Assembly: GCA_026400425.1 (NCBI GenBank)
Contig: JAPLPC010000042.1
Coordinates: forward strand, 1 to 13,652
From: Hyphomicrobiales bacterium
Lineage (GTDB): Bacteria; Pseudomonadota; Alphaproteobacteria; Rhizobiales; Xanthobacteraceae
Reading direction: 5' to 3'
Length of the DNA stretch: 13,652 bases
Shown here in pieces: positions 5,857 to 13,652 of the stretch. Position numbers and translations under genes: made by a program. How positions within the stretch are numbered: position 1 is the first letter of the stretch; every line of letters starts with the position of its first letter. Under the pieces are notes generated by a model. It worked only from the letters and a program-made list of their open reading frames with translations, ran no database searches and was not told where the DNA came from.

Positions 5857-7152
5857 ATGCCAGCACCCAAGCCGCCTGCTTTCGAAACGCTGAGCCTGCA
5901 TGCCGGCCAGCATCCCGATCCCGTCACCGGATCGCGCGCGATGCCGATCCACCAGACCACGTCCTTCGTGTTTCAGGACACCGATCACGCAGCGGCGTTG
6001 TTCAACCTCGAACGCGCCGGGCATATCTACACGCGCATTTCCAATCCCACGATTGCAGTGCTCGAGGAACGCCTGGCCGCATTGGAGAACGGCGTCGGCG
6101 CCATCTGCACGGCGTCGGGCATGGCGGCGCTGCATCTCGCCATCACCACGATCCTCGATGCCGGCGATCACATCGTGGCGTCGTCGTCGCTTTATGGCGG
6201 CACCATCAATCTGCTCGCGCACACGCTGCCGCGCTTCGGCATCACCACCACATTCATCAAGCCGCGCGATCTCGCTGCGTTCAAGGCGGCGATCAAGCCG
6301 AACACGAAGCTCGTGATCGGCGAGACCATCGGCAATCCCGGTCTCGAAGTGCTGGACATCCCCGCGGTGGCCGACATTGCCCATGCCGCGAAAATTCCGC
6401 TGCTGATCGACAACACGTTTGCCACGCCTTATCTGTCCAAGCCGCTCGATCTCGGCGCCGACATCGTGATGAACTCGACGACGAAATGGATCGGCGGTCA
6501 CGGCATCGCCATTGGCGGCGTCATCGTCGATGGCGGACGGTTCGACTGGCGCGGCTCCGGCAAATTCCCGCAACTCACGGAACCCTATGCCGGCTATCAC
6601 GGCATCGTCTTCGACGAGCAGTTCGGCACCGCCGCTTTCATCATGCGCGCCCGCACCGAAGGGCTGCGCGATTTCGGCGCCTGCCTGTCGCCAATGAATG
6701 CGTTCCAGTTGCTGCAGGGCGTCGAGACGCTCGGCATCCGCATGGAGCGTCATGTCGCCAATACCAGCGCGGTGCTGGCGGCGCTCACCGCCAACAAGGC
6801 CGTCGATTGGATGCTGCATCCCTCGCTGGAGCATCATCCCGATCACGCGCTGGCGAAAACACTGCTGCCGCGCGGCGCCGGCTCGATCGTCTCCTTCGGC
6901 ATCAAAGGTGGTCGTGCCGCCGGCCGCAAATTCATCGAAGCCCTGAAACTCACCAGCCATCTCGCCAATGTCGGCGACGCCAAGACACTGGTGATCCATC
7001 CGGCCTCGACGACGCATCAGCAGATGGATGCCGAGCAGTTGAAGGCCGCCGGCATCGGCGAGGAGCTGATCCGGCTCTCGGTGGGCATCGAGGCCGCCGA
7101 AGATATCGTGGACGATCTCGCGCAGGCGCTGCGCATGTCGCAGAAGGGTTGA
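5857..7152 (+). CDS. metY: O-acetylhomoserine aminocarboxypropyltransferase (sulfhydrylase) MetY
   Basis: PLP-dependent Cys/Met-metabolism enzyme of 431 residues, the normal MetY length and longer than cystathionine gamma-synthases (about 380-400). It would make homocysteine from O-acetylhomoserine and sulfide in the cytoplasm. Visible motifs: ETLSLHAGQHPDPVTGSRA at the N-terminus, IYTRISNPT (about 57-65), ASGMAA, the phosphate-binding SSSLYGGT, IDNTFATPYL, the PLP lysine in NSTTKWIGGHG (K210) and the C-terminal HPASTTHQQ followed by IRLSVGIE. The start at 5857 is preceded by AAGGGA at 5841-5846; another ATG at 5827 adds ten residues but lacks such a site. Four bases separate its stop from the next gene, implying one transcript. 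The long open frame on the opposite strand is a shadow. Confidence 0.92.
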   Translation: MPAPKPPAFETLSLHAGQHPDPVTGSRAMPIHQTTSFVFQDTDHAAALFNLERAGHIYTRISNPTIAVLEERLAALENGVGAICTASGMAALHLAITTILDAGDHIVASSSLYGGTINLLAHTLPRFGITTTFIKPRDLAAFKAAIKPNTKLVIGETIGNPGLEVLDIPAVADIAHAAKIPLLIDNTFATPYLSKPLDLGADIVMNSTTKWIGGHGIAIGGVIVDGGRFDWRGSGKFPQLTEPYAGYHGIVFDEQFGTAAFIMRARTEGLRDFGACLSPMNAFQLLQGVETLGIRMERHVANTSAVLAALTANKAVDWMLHPSLEHHPDHALAKTLLPRGAGSIVSFGIKGGRAAGRKFIEALKLTSHLANVGDAKTLVIHPASTTHQQMDAEQLKAAGIGEELIRLSVGIEAAEDIVDDLAQALRMSQKG

Positions 7153-7156
7153 GCCG

Positions 7157-7939
7157 ATGCAGATCACGGTCAATGGTCACGCCACCTTCGTCGCCACTGG
7201 CGGTCGCGCCTTCGATCCGTCATTGCCGGTGGTGGTGCTGCTGCACGGTGCCGGCTTCGACAGTTCCACCTGGGCATTGCATACGCGCTGGTTCGCGCAT
7301 CACGGCCATGCGGTGCTGGCGCCGGATTTGCCGGGCCATGGTCGCAGCGCCGGCGAAGCGCTCACCACCATCGCCGATCTCGCCGACTGGACCGCAGCGC
7401 TGATCATCGCAGCCGGCGCCAGCAGCGCACGCCTGATCGGCCATTCCATGGGCTCGCTGATCGCGCTGGAAACCGCAGCGCGCCATCCCGCGATGGTTAC
7501 ACGTCTGGATCTGCTCGGCCCGGCTGCCACGATGACGGTGGGCCCCGATCTCTTGAAGGACGCCGAAGCCAATCAACACTCGGCCATCGACATGGTGTCG
7601 ATCTGGGGCCTCGGCATGCGCGCCGAACTCGGCGGCAGCCTCGCGCCCGGCCTGTGGATGCATGCGGGTGCGCAGCGCGTGCTGGAGGCAACCAGGCCCG
7701 GCGTGCTGCATACCGATCTCAATGCCTGCAACGCCTATCAGAATGCCCTCGCCGCGGCGGCGCAGCTCGCAATCCCGGTGACGCTGATTCTCGGCGAGCG
7801 GGACATGATGACCCCGGCGAAATCCGGCAAGGCGCTGGCGGCCGCGATTGCCGGCTCACGCACCGTGGTGCTGCCCGCGACCGGACATATGATGATGGTG
7901 GAAAGGCCGGACGAGGTACTCGCGGCCTTGCGCGCATAG
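7157..7939 (+). CDS. Alpha/beta hydrolase
   Basis: Protein of 260 residues with a complete alpha/beta-hydrolase catalytic set: oxyanion region VVLLHGAGFDSSTW (about 27-39), PDLPGHGRS (57-64), nucleophile elbow GHSMG (S98), acid in LGERD (D216) and histidine in ATGHMMM (H244), followed by VERPDEVLAAL. It has no signal peptide, so it is cytoplasmic. The substrate cannot be told from sequence; family members include esterases, lactonases, C-C hydrolases and haloperoxidase-like enzymes. It begins four bases after metY, so the two are probably co-translated, and the ribosome site may lie in the last codons of metY (GAAGGG). A link to acylated homoserine or sulfur metabolism is only suggested by that position. 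It is too short and motif-poor to be the MetX acetyltransferase. Confidence 0.88.
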   Translation: MQITVNGHATFVATGGRAFDPSLPVVVLLHGAGFDSSTWALHTRWFAHHGHAVLAPDLPGHGRSAGEALTTIADLADWTAALIIAAGASSARLIGHSMGSLIALETAARHPAMVTRLDLLGPAATMTVGPDLLKDAEANQHSAIDMVSIWGLGMRAELGGSLAPGLWMHAGAQRVLEATRPGVLHTDLNACNAYQNALAAAAQLAIPVTLILGERDMMTPAKSGKALAAAIAGSRTVVLPATGHMMMVERPDEVLAALRA

Positions 7940-7954
7940 AACCGATCAAAGCCG

Positions 7955-7979
7955 TTGCACAGCCCGGCGTGCTGTGCAA
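7955..7979 (+). terminator. Stem-loop after the metY-hydrolase operon
   Basis: TTGCACAGC (7955-7963) and GCTGTGCAA (7971-7979) form a perfect 9-bp stem with a 7-base loop, 15 bases after the hydrolase stop and just before the riboswitch. Only two Ts follow, so an intrinsic terminator is plausible but weak. Confidence 0.45.
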
Positions 7980-7991
7980 TTGAAGTTCCGT

Positions 7992-8163
7992 CATCGGTGC
8001 CTCCGCGAGGAGGTGAAACGGGAATGCGGTGTGGGGAGAACTCCCCTGATGCCGCAGCTGCCCCCGCAACTGTAAGCAGTTAGTCCAGATCCTGAAAGCC
8101 ACTGAGCATTGCTCGGGAAGGCGGATCCGGAAAGCGCTGTGAGCCAGGAGACCGGCCGAGGAC
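7992..8163 (+). promoter_or_regulatory. Cobalamin (adenosylcobalamin) riboswitch
   Basis: The 5' leader of btuB carries the ordered hallmarks of the cobalamin riboswitch: CGGTGCC near its 5' end (from about 7995), a GGGAA element, the highly conserved GCCCCCGCAACTGTAAGC core (about 8060-8080), and the B12 box AGCCAGGAGACC at 8142-8153 closing toward CGGCC. In this class, cobalamin binding represses expression of uptake or synthesis genes, commonly by hiding the ribosome site. About 44 bases separate it from the btuB start, so the operon would be turned on when cobalamin is scarce. The element looks intact although the first two genes it would control are damaged. Confidence 0.93.
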
Positions 8164-8207
8164 ATGTATCATCTCGTTCGACGGTGGGTCGACGGTAAGG
8201 GAAAGTC

Positions 8208-10078
8208 ATGTCTATCCGAATGATCGCTGCCGGTAGCGCAGCGATGCTGGCCGTGTCCGCAAACGCGGCGCAGGCGCAATCCAACACACAAGAACTATCC
8301 GAAGTCGTCGTCACCGCCAGCCGCGCGCCGGAGCCGCTCAGCGCAACCGGCAGCGCGATCAGCGTCGTCTCCGGCGAGACCATCGCGACATCCAATCCCG
8401 GCTCGCTGGTGGATGCGTTGCGCAGCGTCCCCGGCATCGACGTGATTGAGAATGGCGGTCCTGGCGGCACGGCGAATGTGCGCATGCGCGGTGCCAATAC
8501 CGGCCAGACGCTGGTGATGATCGACGGCATCCGCGTCAACGATCCGACGGCCGCATCCGGCGATTTTGAATTCGCCATGTTCGCTCCATCGGCCATTGAT
8601 CGCATTGAAGTGCTGCGCGGCCCGCAAAGCGCGCTGTATGGCTCCGATGCCATGGGCGGCGTGATCAATATCATCACCAAGAAAGGCGGCGGCCCGGCGC
8701 AATTCAACGTCCGTACCGAAGCCGGCAGCTACGGCACCGTGACGACGCAAGGCTCAATGGTCGGCAGCAACGGGCCATGGTCCTACGCCTTCACGGCCGG
8801 CGGCCAGCACTCCAACGGCTTCTCTCGTTATGGCTACCGTATTCCATCCATCGAGGCGAAAAATCCAAATCTCGAAAGCGATGGCTTTGACCGGATCGGC
8901 GGCTCCGGACGGATCGCCTATGACGCTGGCGAAGGCATCCGCCTCGAAGCCGGTACGGTCCAATCCTTCACGCGCGCGCCCTATGACTCGGCGAGCGCAG
9001 ACACGGCATCATCCGCCGATCGCCTGTTGCAGACCATCTATGGCCGTGTCGGCATCGACTCATTTGGCGGCGTGCTCACGCATAATGTCACGGTCTCGAA
9101 TACGCATACGGAGCGTTCGTTCAGCCAGGCCAACTATCCCGTCTATTCGCGGCCCCGAAATGCAACCCTGAGCGTGTCCGATTCCTGGGGCGACAGTCTC
9201 GGTGCAGAATATCAAGCCAATCTCAAGCTCGGCACGTTCGGCACGCTGGTTTATGGCGCAAAGACGCAGACCGAAACGGCACAGACCTTCAACACCAATA
9301 TCCTACCGATTGTTGGCCTGATGACACCTGTGCTTTCGAAGCGTCAGGACACCAATTCGGCCTTCGCGCTGTGGTCGGTTCCGATCGGCGAACGGCTCTC
9401 CGTCACGCTCGGCGGTCGCGTTGACGATGTCGTCGATGTCGCACGCTTCGAAAACTCTACGATCCGCTTTACGGCACCCGTGGCCTCTCGCCCGAAACCA
9501 GTTTTGGCTACGACGCAGGCATCGACCAAAGCCTGTTCAATGGTCGCGTGCTGCTGTCGATCACCGGCTTTTCCAACGACTTCAGCAACCTGATCAACTT
9601 CATCACGCCCGGCGCAGGATCGCCGCTGTGCGGTATCAGCCAGACGTCAGGCTGCTACAACAATGTCGCGCGCGCGCAAACCAGCGGCCTTGAACTCGGT
9701 GCGAACATCGACATCATGCCGGGCCTGGTGAAGCTCAACGCAGCCTATACCTATCTGGAGGCGACCGATCTCGACACGGGCTTCACGCTTTCGCGTCGCC
9801 CAAAGAACTTCGCGCGGTTCGCAGTGACCATCACGCCGAACGATCGCTGGTTGATCGAGCCGCGCATCACCACGGTGTCGAAGCGCTACAACAACGCCAA
9901 CGAGACCGGACAGGTCGATGCCTATACCCGCGTCGATCTCTATAGCGAGTACAGACTCGATGCCAATTGGAAGGTATTCGCACGCGGTGAAAACATCCTC
10001 AACGAGCGCTATCAGGAAGTATTGAACTACGGGACGACCGGTCCAGCACTTTACGCGGGTTTCAACGCCACATGGTAA
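8208..10078 (+). pseudogene. btuB: TonB-dependent cobalamin receptor BtuB, broken by internal deletion
   Basis: Outer-membrane cobalamin receptor. The frame from ATG 8208 (AAGGGAAAG before it) has a signal peptide ending ANAAQAQ, a TonB-box region ELSEVVVTAS and a full plug domain (LVDALRSVPGID, VRMRGANTGQTLVMIDGIRV, IEVLRGPQSALYGSDAMGG), followed by barrel strands to SVTLGGRVDD (about residue 407). It then loses similarity and stops at 9593. From 9455 another frame resumes with LYDPLYGTRGLSPETSFGYD and runs to a normal barrel end, GFNATW, at 10078. Relatives have roughly 35-40 residues between GGRVDD and LYDP, including a GT-(K/R)-x-x-x-YGTGFKAP segment. Here only 26 bases are present, so about 90 bases appear lost, shifting frame. 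As written, the product lacks its last third and should not form a barrel. Confidence 0.85.
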
Positions 10079-11030
10079 CCGCACGACCAGCAGCACGGCG
10101 ATATGCATTGGCCACCTCGGCGCTTGCGGTGCTGGTGATCGCCTTGCTGCTGGCGTCGCTGGGCATCGGACCGGTTCGGCTGCCGCCGCTGACGGTGCTT
10201 CACGCGCTGTTCGGCGGCGCCAGTGACGTGCAGCAGATCCCGGTGCCGCGCTGCAAGGCTTGCTGCGCAATCCGCTCGCCTCGCCGTCGTTGTTCGGCGC
10301 ACCGCAATCGGCGGCATTCGGCGCGGTGCTGATGATCTCGCTCGGCCTCGCCGACGTACGCTCATGGGCGTTGCCGGTTGCCGGCATCACCATGGCCTTC
10401 GCGTCCGTCTTCGTGCTGCTCATCATCGCCGGCCGCAATGCCGGATTGCTGTTGCTGATTCTCGCAGGTCTTGCGATTTCCAGTCTGGCAGGCGCTGCGA
10501 CGGCTTTGGTGATGAACCTGTCGCCCAACCCGTTCGCCGCGCTCGAAATCGCATTCTGGCTGCTCGGATCGCTGGAAGACCGCAGCTTCCGCCACGTCAC
10601 GCTTGCGCTGCCCTTCATCATCGCCGGCGCCGTCATCCTGATGAGCCAGCGCTCCGCCTTCCGGGCGCTCAGCCTCGGCGAGGAAACCGCGCAGAGCCTC
10701 GGCGTCAATGTTGCGCGGCTGCGCCTGCTCGTTATTCTCGGTGTCGCCCTCGGCGTCGGCGGCGCAGTCGCCGTCGCGGGCACCATCGGATTCATCGGCC
10801 TCGTCGCCCCGCATCTGATGCGCCCGCTCGTCGGGCACGATCCAGCGCGACTTCTGGTGCCGAGCGCGCTCGCCGGCGCAGCGCTGCTGCTCGCCGCCGA
10901 TATCGCGGTCCGCATCATCCCTGCAACCACCGACATCAAGGTCGGCGTGCTCACCTCGATCATCGGTGTGCCGTTCTTCCTGTATCTCATCATGCGCGAG
11001 CGCCGCGCCCTCGGCGGAGGCATCGCATGA
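10072..11030 (+). pseudogene. btuC: Cobalamin ABC transporter permease BtuC (FecCD family), frame-shifted by deletion
   Basis: The inner-membrane permease gene starts at ATG 10072, inside the btuB stop region (7-base overlap). The first frame gives a membrane helix and LPPLTVLHALFGGASDVQQI, as in FecCD permeases, to about 10239. From 10242 a different frame continues with GAALQGLLRNPLASPSLFGA and runs correctly to the end, including SLGEETAQSLGVNV, GTIGFIGLVAPHLMRPLVGHD and TDIKVGVLTSIIGVPFFLYL. Family members carry about 20-25 residues between these points (the IRLPR-(A/L)-LLA...GATLGLS segment); that stretch is missing here and the frame is broken. The first frame ends early, near 10330. 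A truncated start at an internal TTG could be made but would lack the first helices. The stop overlaps the btuD start (ATGA). Confidence 0.85.
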
Positions 11031-11809
11031 GCGACGCGCATCTGCTCGTAGCGAACAACCTCAACGTCACGCTGTCCGACCGCCGCGTGCTGCAGGACGT
11101 CTCGCTGTCACTCACCCGAGGACATCTCGTCGCTCTGGTCGGCCCGAACGGAGCCGGCAAGACGACGCTGCTGCGCGCGCTTGCCGGCCTGCAACCATCG
11201 ACCGGCCATATCGCTGTCGACGGCACGGCCTTGGCTGCCTTGTCGCTGCGCGAACGCGCCAAGCGTTTCGGCTATCTGCCGCAAGGCCATCTCGTGCACT
11301 GGCCGCTGGTGGCCAAGGATGTCGTTGCGCTCGGCCGCTATCCGCATGGCGGCATCGATCCGGCCCGGCTTGCGCCTGCAGACCAAGCTGCGGTCCGACG
11401 CGCCATGGAAGCAACCGATACGATCGGCTTTGCAGATCGAAGTGTCACCGAACTGTCCGGTGGCGAGCGCAGCCGCGTGGCGCTTGCGCGCGTGCTCGCC
11501 GTCGAAGCGCCGATCGTGCTCGCCGATGAACCCACCGCCTCGCTCGATCCGCGCTATCAACTCGACGTCATGACCAACCTGCGCCGCGCCGCCGATCAGG
11601 GCGTGCTGGTGATCGTCGTCACCCATGACCTCGGTCTTGCCGCGCGCTTCGCCGATACGGTGCTGGTGATGTCGGATGGTCGTCTGGTCGCGCAGGCCAA
11701 ACCGCAAGAAGCGCTATCCGATGCGATCCTCGCCGACGTCTTTCGTGTCGGCGCCTACCGGGCCGTGCATCGGGACGAAACCGTGATCCTGCCATGGGCG
11801 GGAGTGTAG
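11027..11809 (+). CDS. btuD: Cobalamin ABC transporter ATP-binding protein
   Basis: Intact ATPase of 260 residues of the FepC/BtuD type, driving import through the BtuC permease at the inner membrane. Walker A GPNGAGKTT (39-47), Q-loop in YLPQG (Q86), ABC signature LSGGE (143-147), Walker B IVLADEPT (163-170) with the catalytic glutamate E168, D-loop SLDPR, and H-loop VTHD (H200) are all present and uninterrupted. The start at 11027 overlaps the btuC stop by four bases (ATGA), so it normally depends on translation through btuC, which is now frame-shifted. A longer in-frame reading starting at 10223 is Arg-rich and spurious. The cobalamin assignment comes from the riboswitch, btuB and cob neighbours; by sequence alone it could equally serve iron siderophores. 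Confidence 0.9.
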   Translation: MSDAHLLVANNLNVTLSDRRVLQDVSLSLTRGHLVALVGPNGAGKTTLLRALAGLQPSTGHIAVDGTALAALSLRERAKRFGYLPQGHLVHWPLVAKDVVALGRYPHGGIDPARLAPADQAAVRRAMEATDTIGFADRSVTELSGGERSRVALARVLAVEAPIVLADEPTASLDPRYQLDVMTNLRRAADQGVLVIVVTHDLGLAARFADTVLVMSDGRLVAQAKPQEALSDAILADVFRVGAYRAVHRDETVILPWAGV

Positions 11810-11817
11810 CGATGCGG

Positions 11818-12801
11818 TTATGGCGCCAGCGCGGCCGTGAGACGGGCCAGAGCCTCAGCGTCATGGGGCAGCCCGAACCGCAGCAGATCTCTCGACCAAT
11901 CGAAACTGCGGCTCCAGATCCGCTGTTGCGCGAGCCTGCGGTGCAAGGCGGAGGCCTGCGGATGCCGCGCCAGCCGATACAGAGAGGTGCCGCCGATCAC
12001 CTCGAACCCGGCATCGCGCAACACGCCGTCGAGCTTGATCGCCTGCGCTGCGAGCCGCACGCGCGTCTGCATCGCCCAGGGCGCATCGGCGAGTGCTTTG
12101 GTGCCGACATGCAGAGCCGGTCCGGACACGGCCCACGGACCGATCACGGCATGGATGCGGTTGGCGAGAGCTGGTGTCGTGATCGCGAAGCCGAGCCGGA
12201 TGCCGGCAAGGCCATAGAACTTGCCGAACGAACGCAGAGTGACGATCGGCAGCTTGCCGCAGGAAGCGACCACGCTGATGCCGGCTTCGACATCGGCGAA
12301 TGCTTCATCGACGACGAGCCAACCGCCGCGCCGCTGCAGCAATGCTGCGACTTCCACGAGCCTCTGCGGAACGACGATGCGGCCATCCGGATTGTTGGGA
12401 TTGACGATGACCGCATGCGTCGCATGCGCCGGCAGCTCGGCGATATCGCCGATCGCCGCGATGGAATGCCCCGCATCGCTCCAGGCGGCGGAATGCTCGT
12501 TATAGGTCGGGCCGACGATCGCCACGACGCCATCGGCAGCGAGCCGCGGCAGCAACTGGATCAGCGCCTGAGTGCCGGCAGTTGCGACGATGCCGGCGCC
12601 ATCGGGCACGCGATAGGCGGCGCGCGCCGCGGCGAGCAGCGCCTGCTCGTCGACGCGCGCGGGCAGACGCTGCCAGGCGCTATCCGGCAGGTTGCGGATC
12701 GGCCACGGCCATGGATTGATGCCGGTGGACAGATCCAGCCATTGGTCCGCCGCGCCGCCGAACTCGGCCATCGCCTGGGTGAGATCGCCACCATGTTTCA
12801 T
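11818..12801 (-). CDS. cobC: Threonine-phosphate decarboxylase-type aminotransferase (cobalamin side-chain synthesis)
   Basis: PLP-dependent fold-type I enzyme of 327 residues, named CobC in Pseudomonas denitrificans nomenclature and equivalent to Salmonella CobD. It provides (R)-1-amino-2-propanol phosphate, the aminopropanol linker joined to cobyric acid by CbiB. Diagnostic features: HGGDL at the N-terminus, WLDLSTGINPWPWP (21-34), ATAGTQALIQLLP (73-85), VNPNNPDGR (133-141), VVDEAFAD (163-170), the PLP lysine in RSFGKFYGLAGIRLGF (K194), and a C-terminal LRFGLP. It is somewhat short for the family (330-360) but complete. It converges on btuD with 8 bases between stops and is divergent from, and slightly overlapping, the btuF-cbiB start. 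The neighbouring cbiB fragment supports the role. Confidence 0.88.
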   Translation of the reverse strand: MKHGGDLTQAMAEFGGAADQWLDLSTGINPWPWPIRNLPDSAWQRLPARVDEQALLAAARAAYRVPDGAGIVATAGTQALIQLLPRLAADGVVAIVGPTYNEHSAAWSDAGHSIAAIGDIAELPAHATHAVIVNPNNPDGRIVVPQRLVEVAALLQRRGGWLVVDEAFADVEAGISVVASCGKLPIVTLRSFGKFYGLAGIRLGFAITTPALANRIHAVIGPWAVSGPALHVGTKALADAPWAMQTRVRLAAQAIKLDGVLRDAGFEVIGGTSLYRLARHPQASALHRRLAQQRIWSRSFDWSRDLLRFGLPHDAEALARLTAALAP

Positions 12802-13652
12802 CCATTGGTCATGCCATCATATGGCGCCAAGCGCGAGAGGGTTTGCGCGGTCTTGCTTGCCGCTTTCGCGCTGCTTGCTGCGGGTCCCCTGAAGGCCGCC
12901 GAACAGCCGCGCTTCGCGTCGATCAATCTCTGCACGGATCAATTGCTGGTCACGCTCGCGGATCCCGCGCAGATCCTCGGTCTCAGCCCGTTCGCACGCG
13001 ATCCGTTCCGGTCGTGGGACAAGGACAAGGCGGCGCAGTTTCGCCTGCTCTCGGGCGAGGCGGAAGACGTCCTCGCTTTGCAGCCGGATGCGGTTGTCGC
13101 CGGTCGTTTCACCAAACGCGCGACGCGCGAATTGCTGAAAGACAAAGGCTTGAAGGTCGTCGAATTCGAGCCGGCGCGTTCGCTCGACGATGTCCGCAAG
13201 CAGCTGCGCCAGATGGGCGCGCTGGTGAAACATTCCGATCGCGCCGAGGCGGAGATCGCGAAGCTCGATGCCGCGATCGGCGATCCCGACTCGCTGTGGC
13301 GCCGCGCGCCGCATCCGGTGGTGTGGATCGGCAACGGCATCGGCTGGCTGGAGCGGCGACTCAATCGCGACACCTGGTCGAGGCAGCGCCGCAAACTGGC
13401 CGGTGTCGTCACCATCGTGCTCCTCGTCGCGATAGCACTCCTGATCGGTGCCTTGCTCACGGACCTCCTGCACGGCCACTGGGTCGGGTTCATCGTCGAA
13501 GCGCTCATCGCCTCAGTCCTGATCGCACAGCGCAGCCTGTATCAACACGTCGCGCGGGTGCATCGCGCCTTTGCGGAAGGCGGATTGCCCGCCGCGCGCG
13601 AAGCTGTCGCAATGATCGTAGGCCGCGATCCCGAGCGCCTCGATGAGGCCGG
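12793..13652 (+). CDS. In-frame fusion of truncated BtuF with CbiB, running off the window
   Basis: One open frame encodes two unrelated parts. Residues about 1-157 are a periplasmic cobalamin-binding protein (BtuF): signal peptide (basic RER, then VCAVLLAAFALLAAGPLKA), FASINLCTDQLLVTLADP, ILGLSPFARDP, EDVLALQPDAVVAGR and DVRKQLRQMGALV. From AAIGDPDSLW onward it is CbiB, the integral membrane adenosylcobinamide-phosphate synthase (called CobD in the Pseudomonas scheme): HPVVWIGNGIGWLERRLN, a hydrophobic helix, GFIVEALIASVLIAQRSLYQ, HVARVHRAFAEGGLPAAREA and VGRDPERLDEAG, cut by the window edge. BtuF normally has about 250-280 residues, so its C-terminal lobe is gone; CbiB lacks only its first residues. 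The join is at about 13264-13281. The start at 12793 has GGTGAG upstream; ATG 12811 is an alternative. Both sit beside the divergent cobC start. Confidence 0.8.
   Translation, partial: MFHPLVMPSYGAKRERVCAVLLAAFALLAAGPLKAAEQPRFASINLCTDQLLVTLADPAQILGLSPFARDPFRSWDKDKAAQFRLLSGEAEDVLALQPDAVVAGRFTKRATRELLKDKGLKVVEFEPARSLDDVRKQLRQMGALVKHSDRAEAEIAKLDAAIGDPDSLWRRAPHPVVWIGNGIGWLERRLNRDTWSRQRRKLAGVVTIVLLVAIALLIGALLTDLLHGHWVGFIVEALIASVLIAQRSLYQHVARVHRAFAEGGLPAAREAVAMIVGRDPERLDEA

Noticed and set aside
5719..7173. A 484-residue open frame on the minus strand
   Set aside because: It lies exactly opposite metY, is rich in Arg, Asp, Gly and His, and has no family motifs. It is a high-GC shadow of metY.
10223..11026. 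Long 5' extension of btuD and a plus-strand frame over btuC
   Set aside because: The extension is Arg/Ala-rich shadow of the btuC C-terminal frame; the ABC domain starts cleanly at 11027.
12843..13646. A 267-residue plus-strand frame overlapping btuF-cbiB
   Set aside because: It is Arg-rich in a different frame, while the frame from 12793 carries clear BtuF and CbiB motifs throughout.

Overview
The window looks like chromosomal DNA of an alphaproteobacterium close to Bradyrhizobium, Rhodopseudomonas, Afipia or Tardiphaga. This is inferred from the high GC content, codon use, the gene families present, the GTTC-N7-GTTC type of LexA box and the GC-rich palindromic repeats between genes. It combines ordinary metabolic genes with an unusual number of damaged ones.

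Region 1 (1-4066) is a purine/urate catabolism locus. A uricase remnant on the minus strand has lost its start codon and stops after about 30 codons. It is followed by an intact urate/xanthine permease on the plus strand. Convergent to the permease is a minus-strand operon: a DUF3830 protein, the allantoinase puuE, and a fused OHCU decarboxylase / hydroxyisourate hydrolase. Together these would import urate or xanthine and take hydroxyisourate to allantoin and allantoate. The enzyme making hydroxyisourate is broken here and must be supplied elsewhere, if the pathway works.

Region 2 (4067-5057) has no convincing protein gene. It holds a palindromic repeat, then a perfect alphaproteobacterial SOS box touching a consensus -35 element. 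About 390 bases follow that are full of perfect stem-loops, including a long-range stem enclosing two inner hairpins. I read this as a candidate DNA-damage-inducible structured RNA. A second GC-rich palindromic repeat closes the region. This is the part most likely to be undescribed.

Region 3 (5058-7979) holds an unrecognised 105-residue gene and a small exported glycine-rich gene broken by one extra base, both on the minus strand. On the plus strand are metY (O-acetylhomoserine sulfhydrylase) and an alpha/beta hydrolase, probably co-transcribed.

Region 4 (7992-13652) is a cobalamin uptake and salvage cluster led by a clear cobalamin riboswitch. btuB and btuC each carry an internal frame-shifting deletion, and btuF is joined in frame to cbiB, having lost its second half. 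The ATPase btuD and the cobC-type aminotransferase are intact. The locus is either in recent decay or the assembly has small deletions; the sequence alone cannot decide which.
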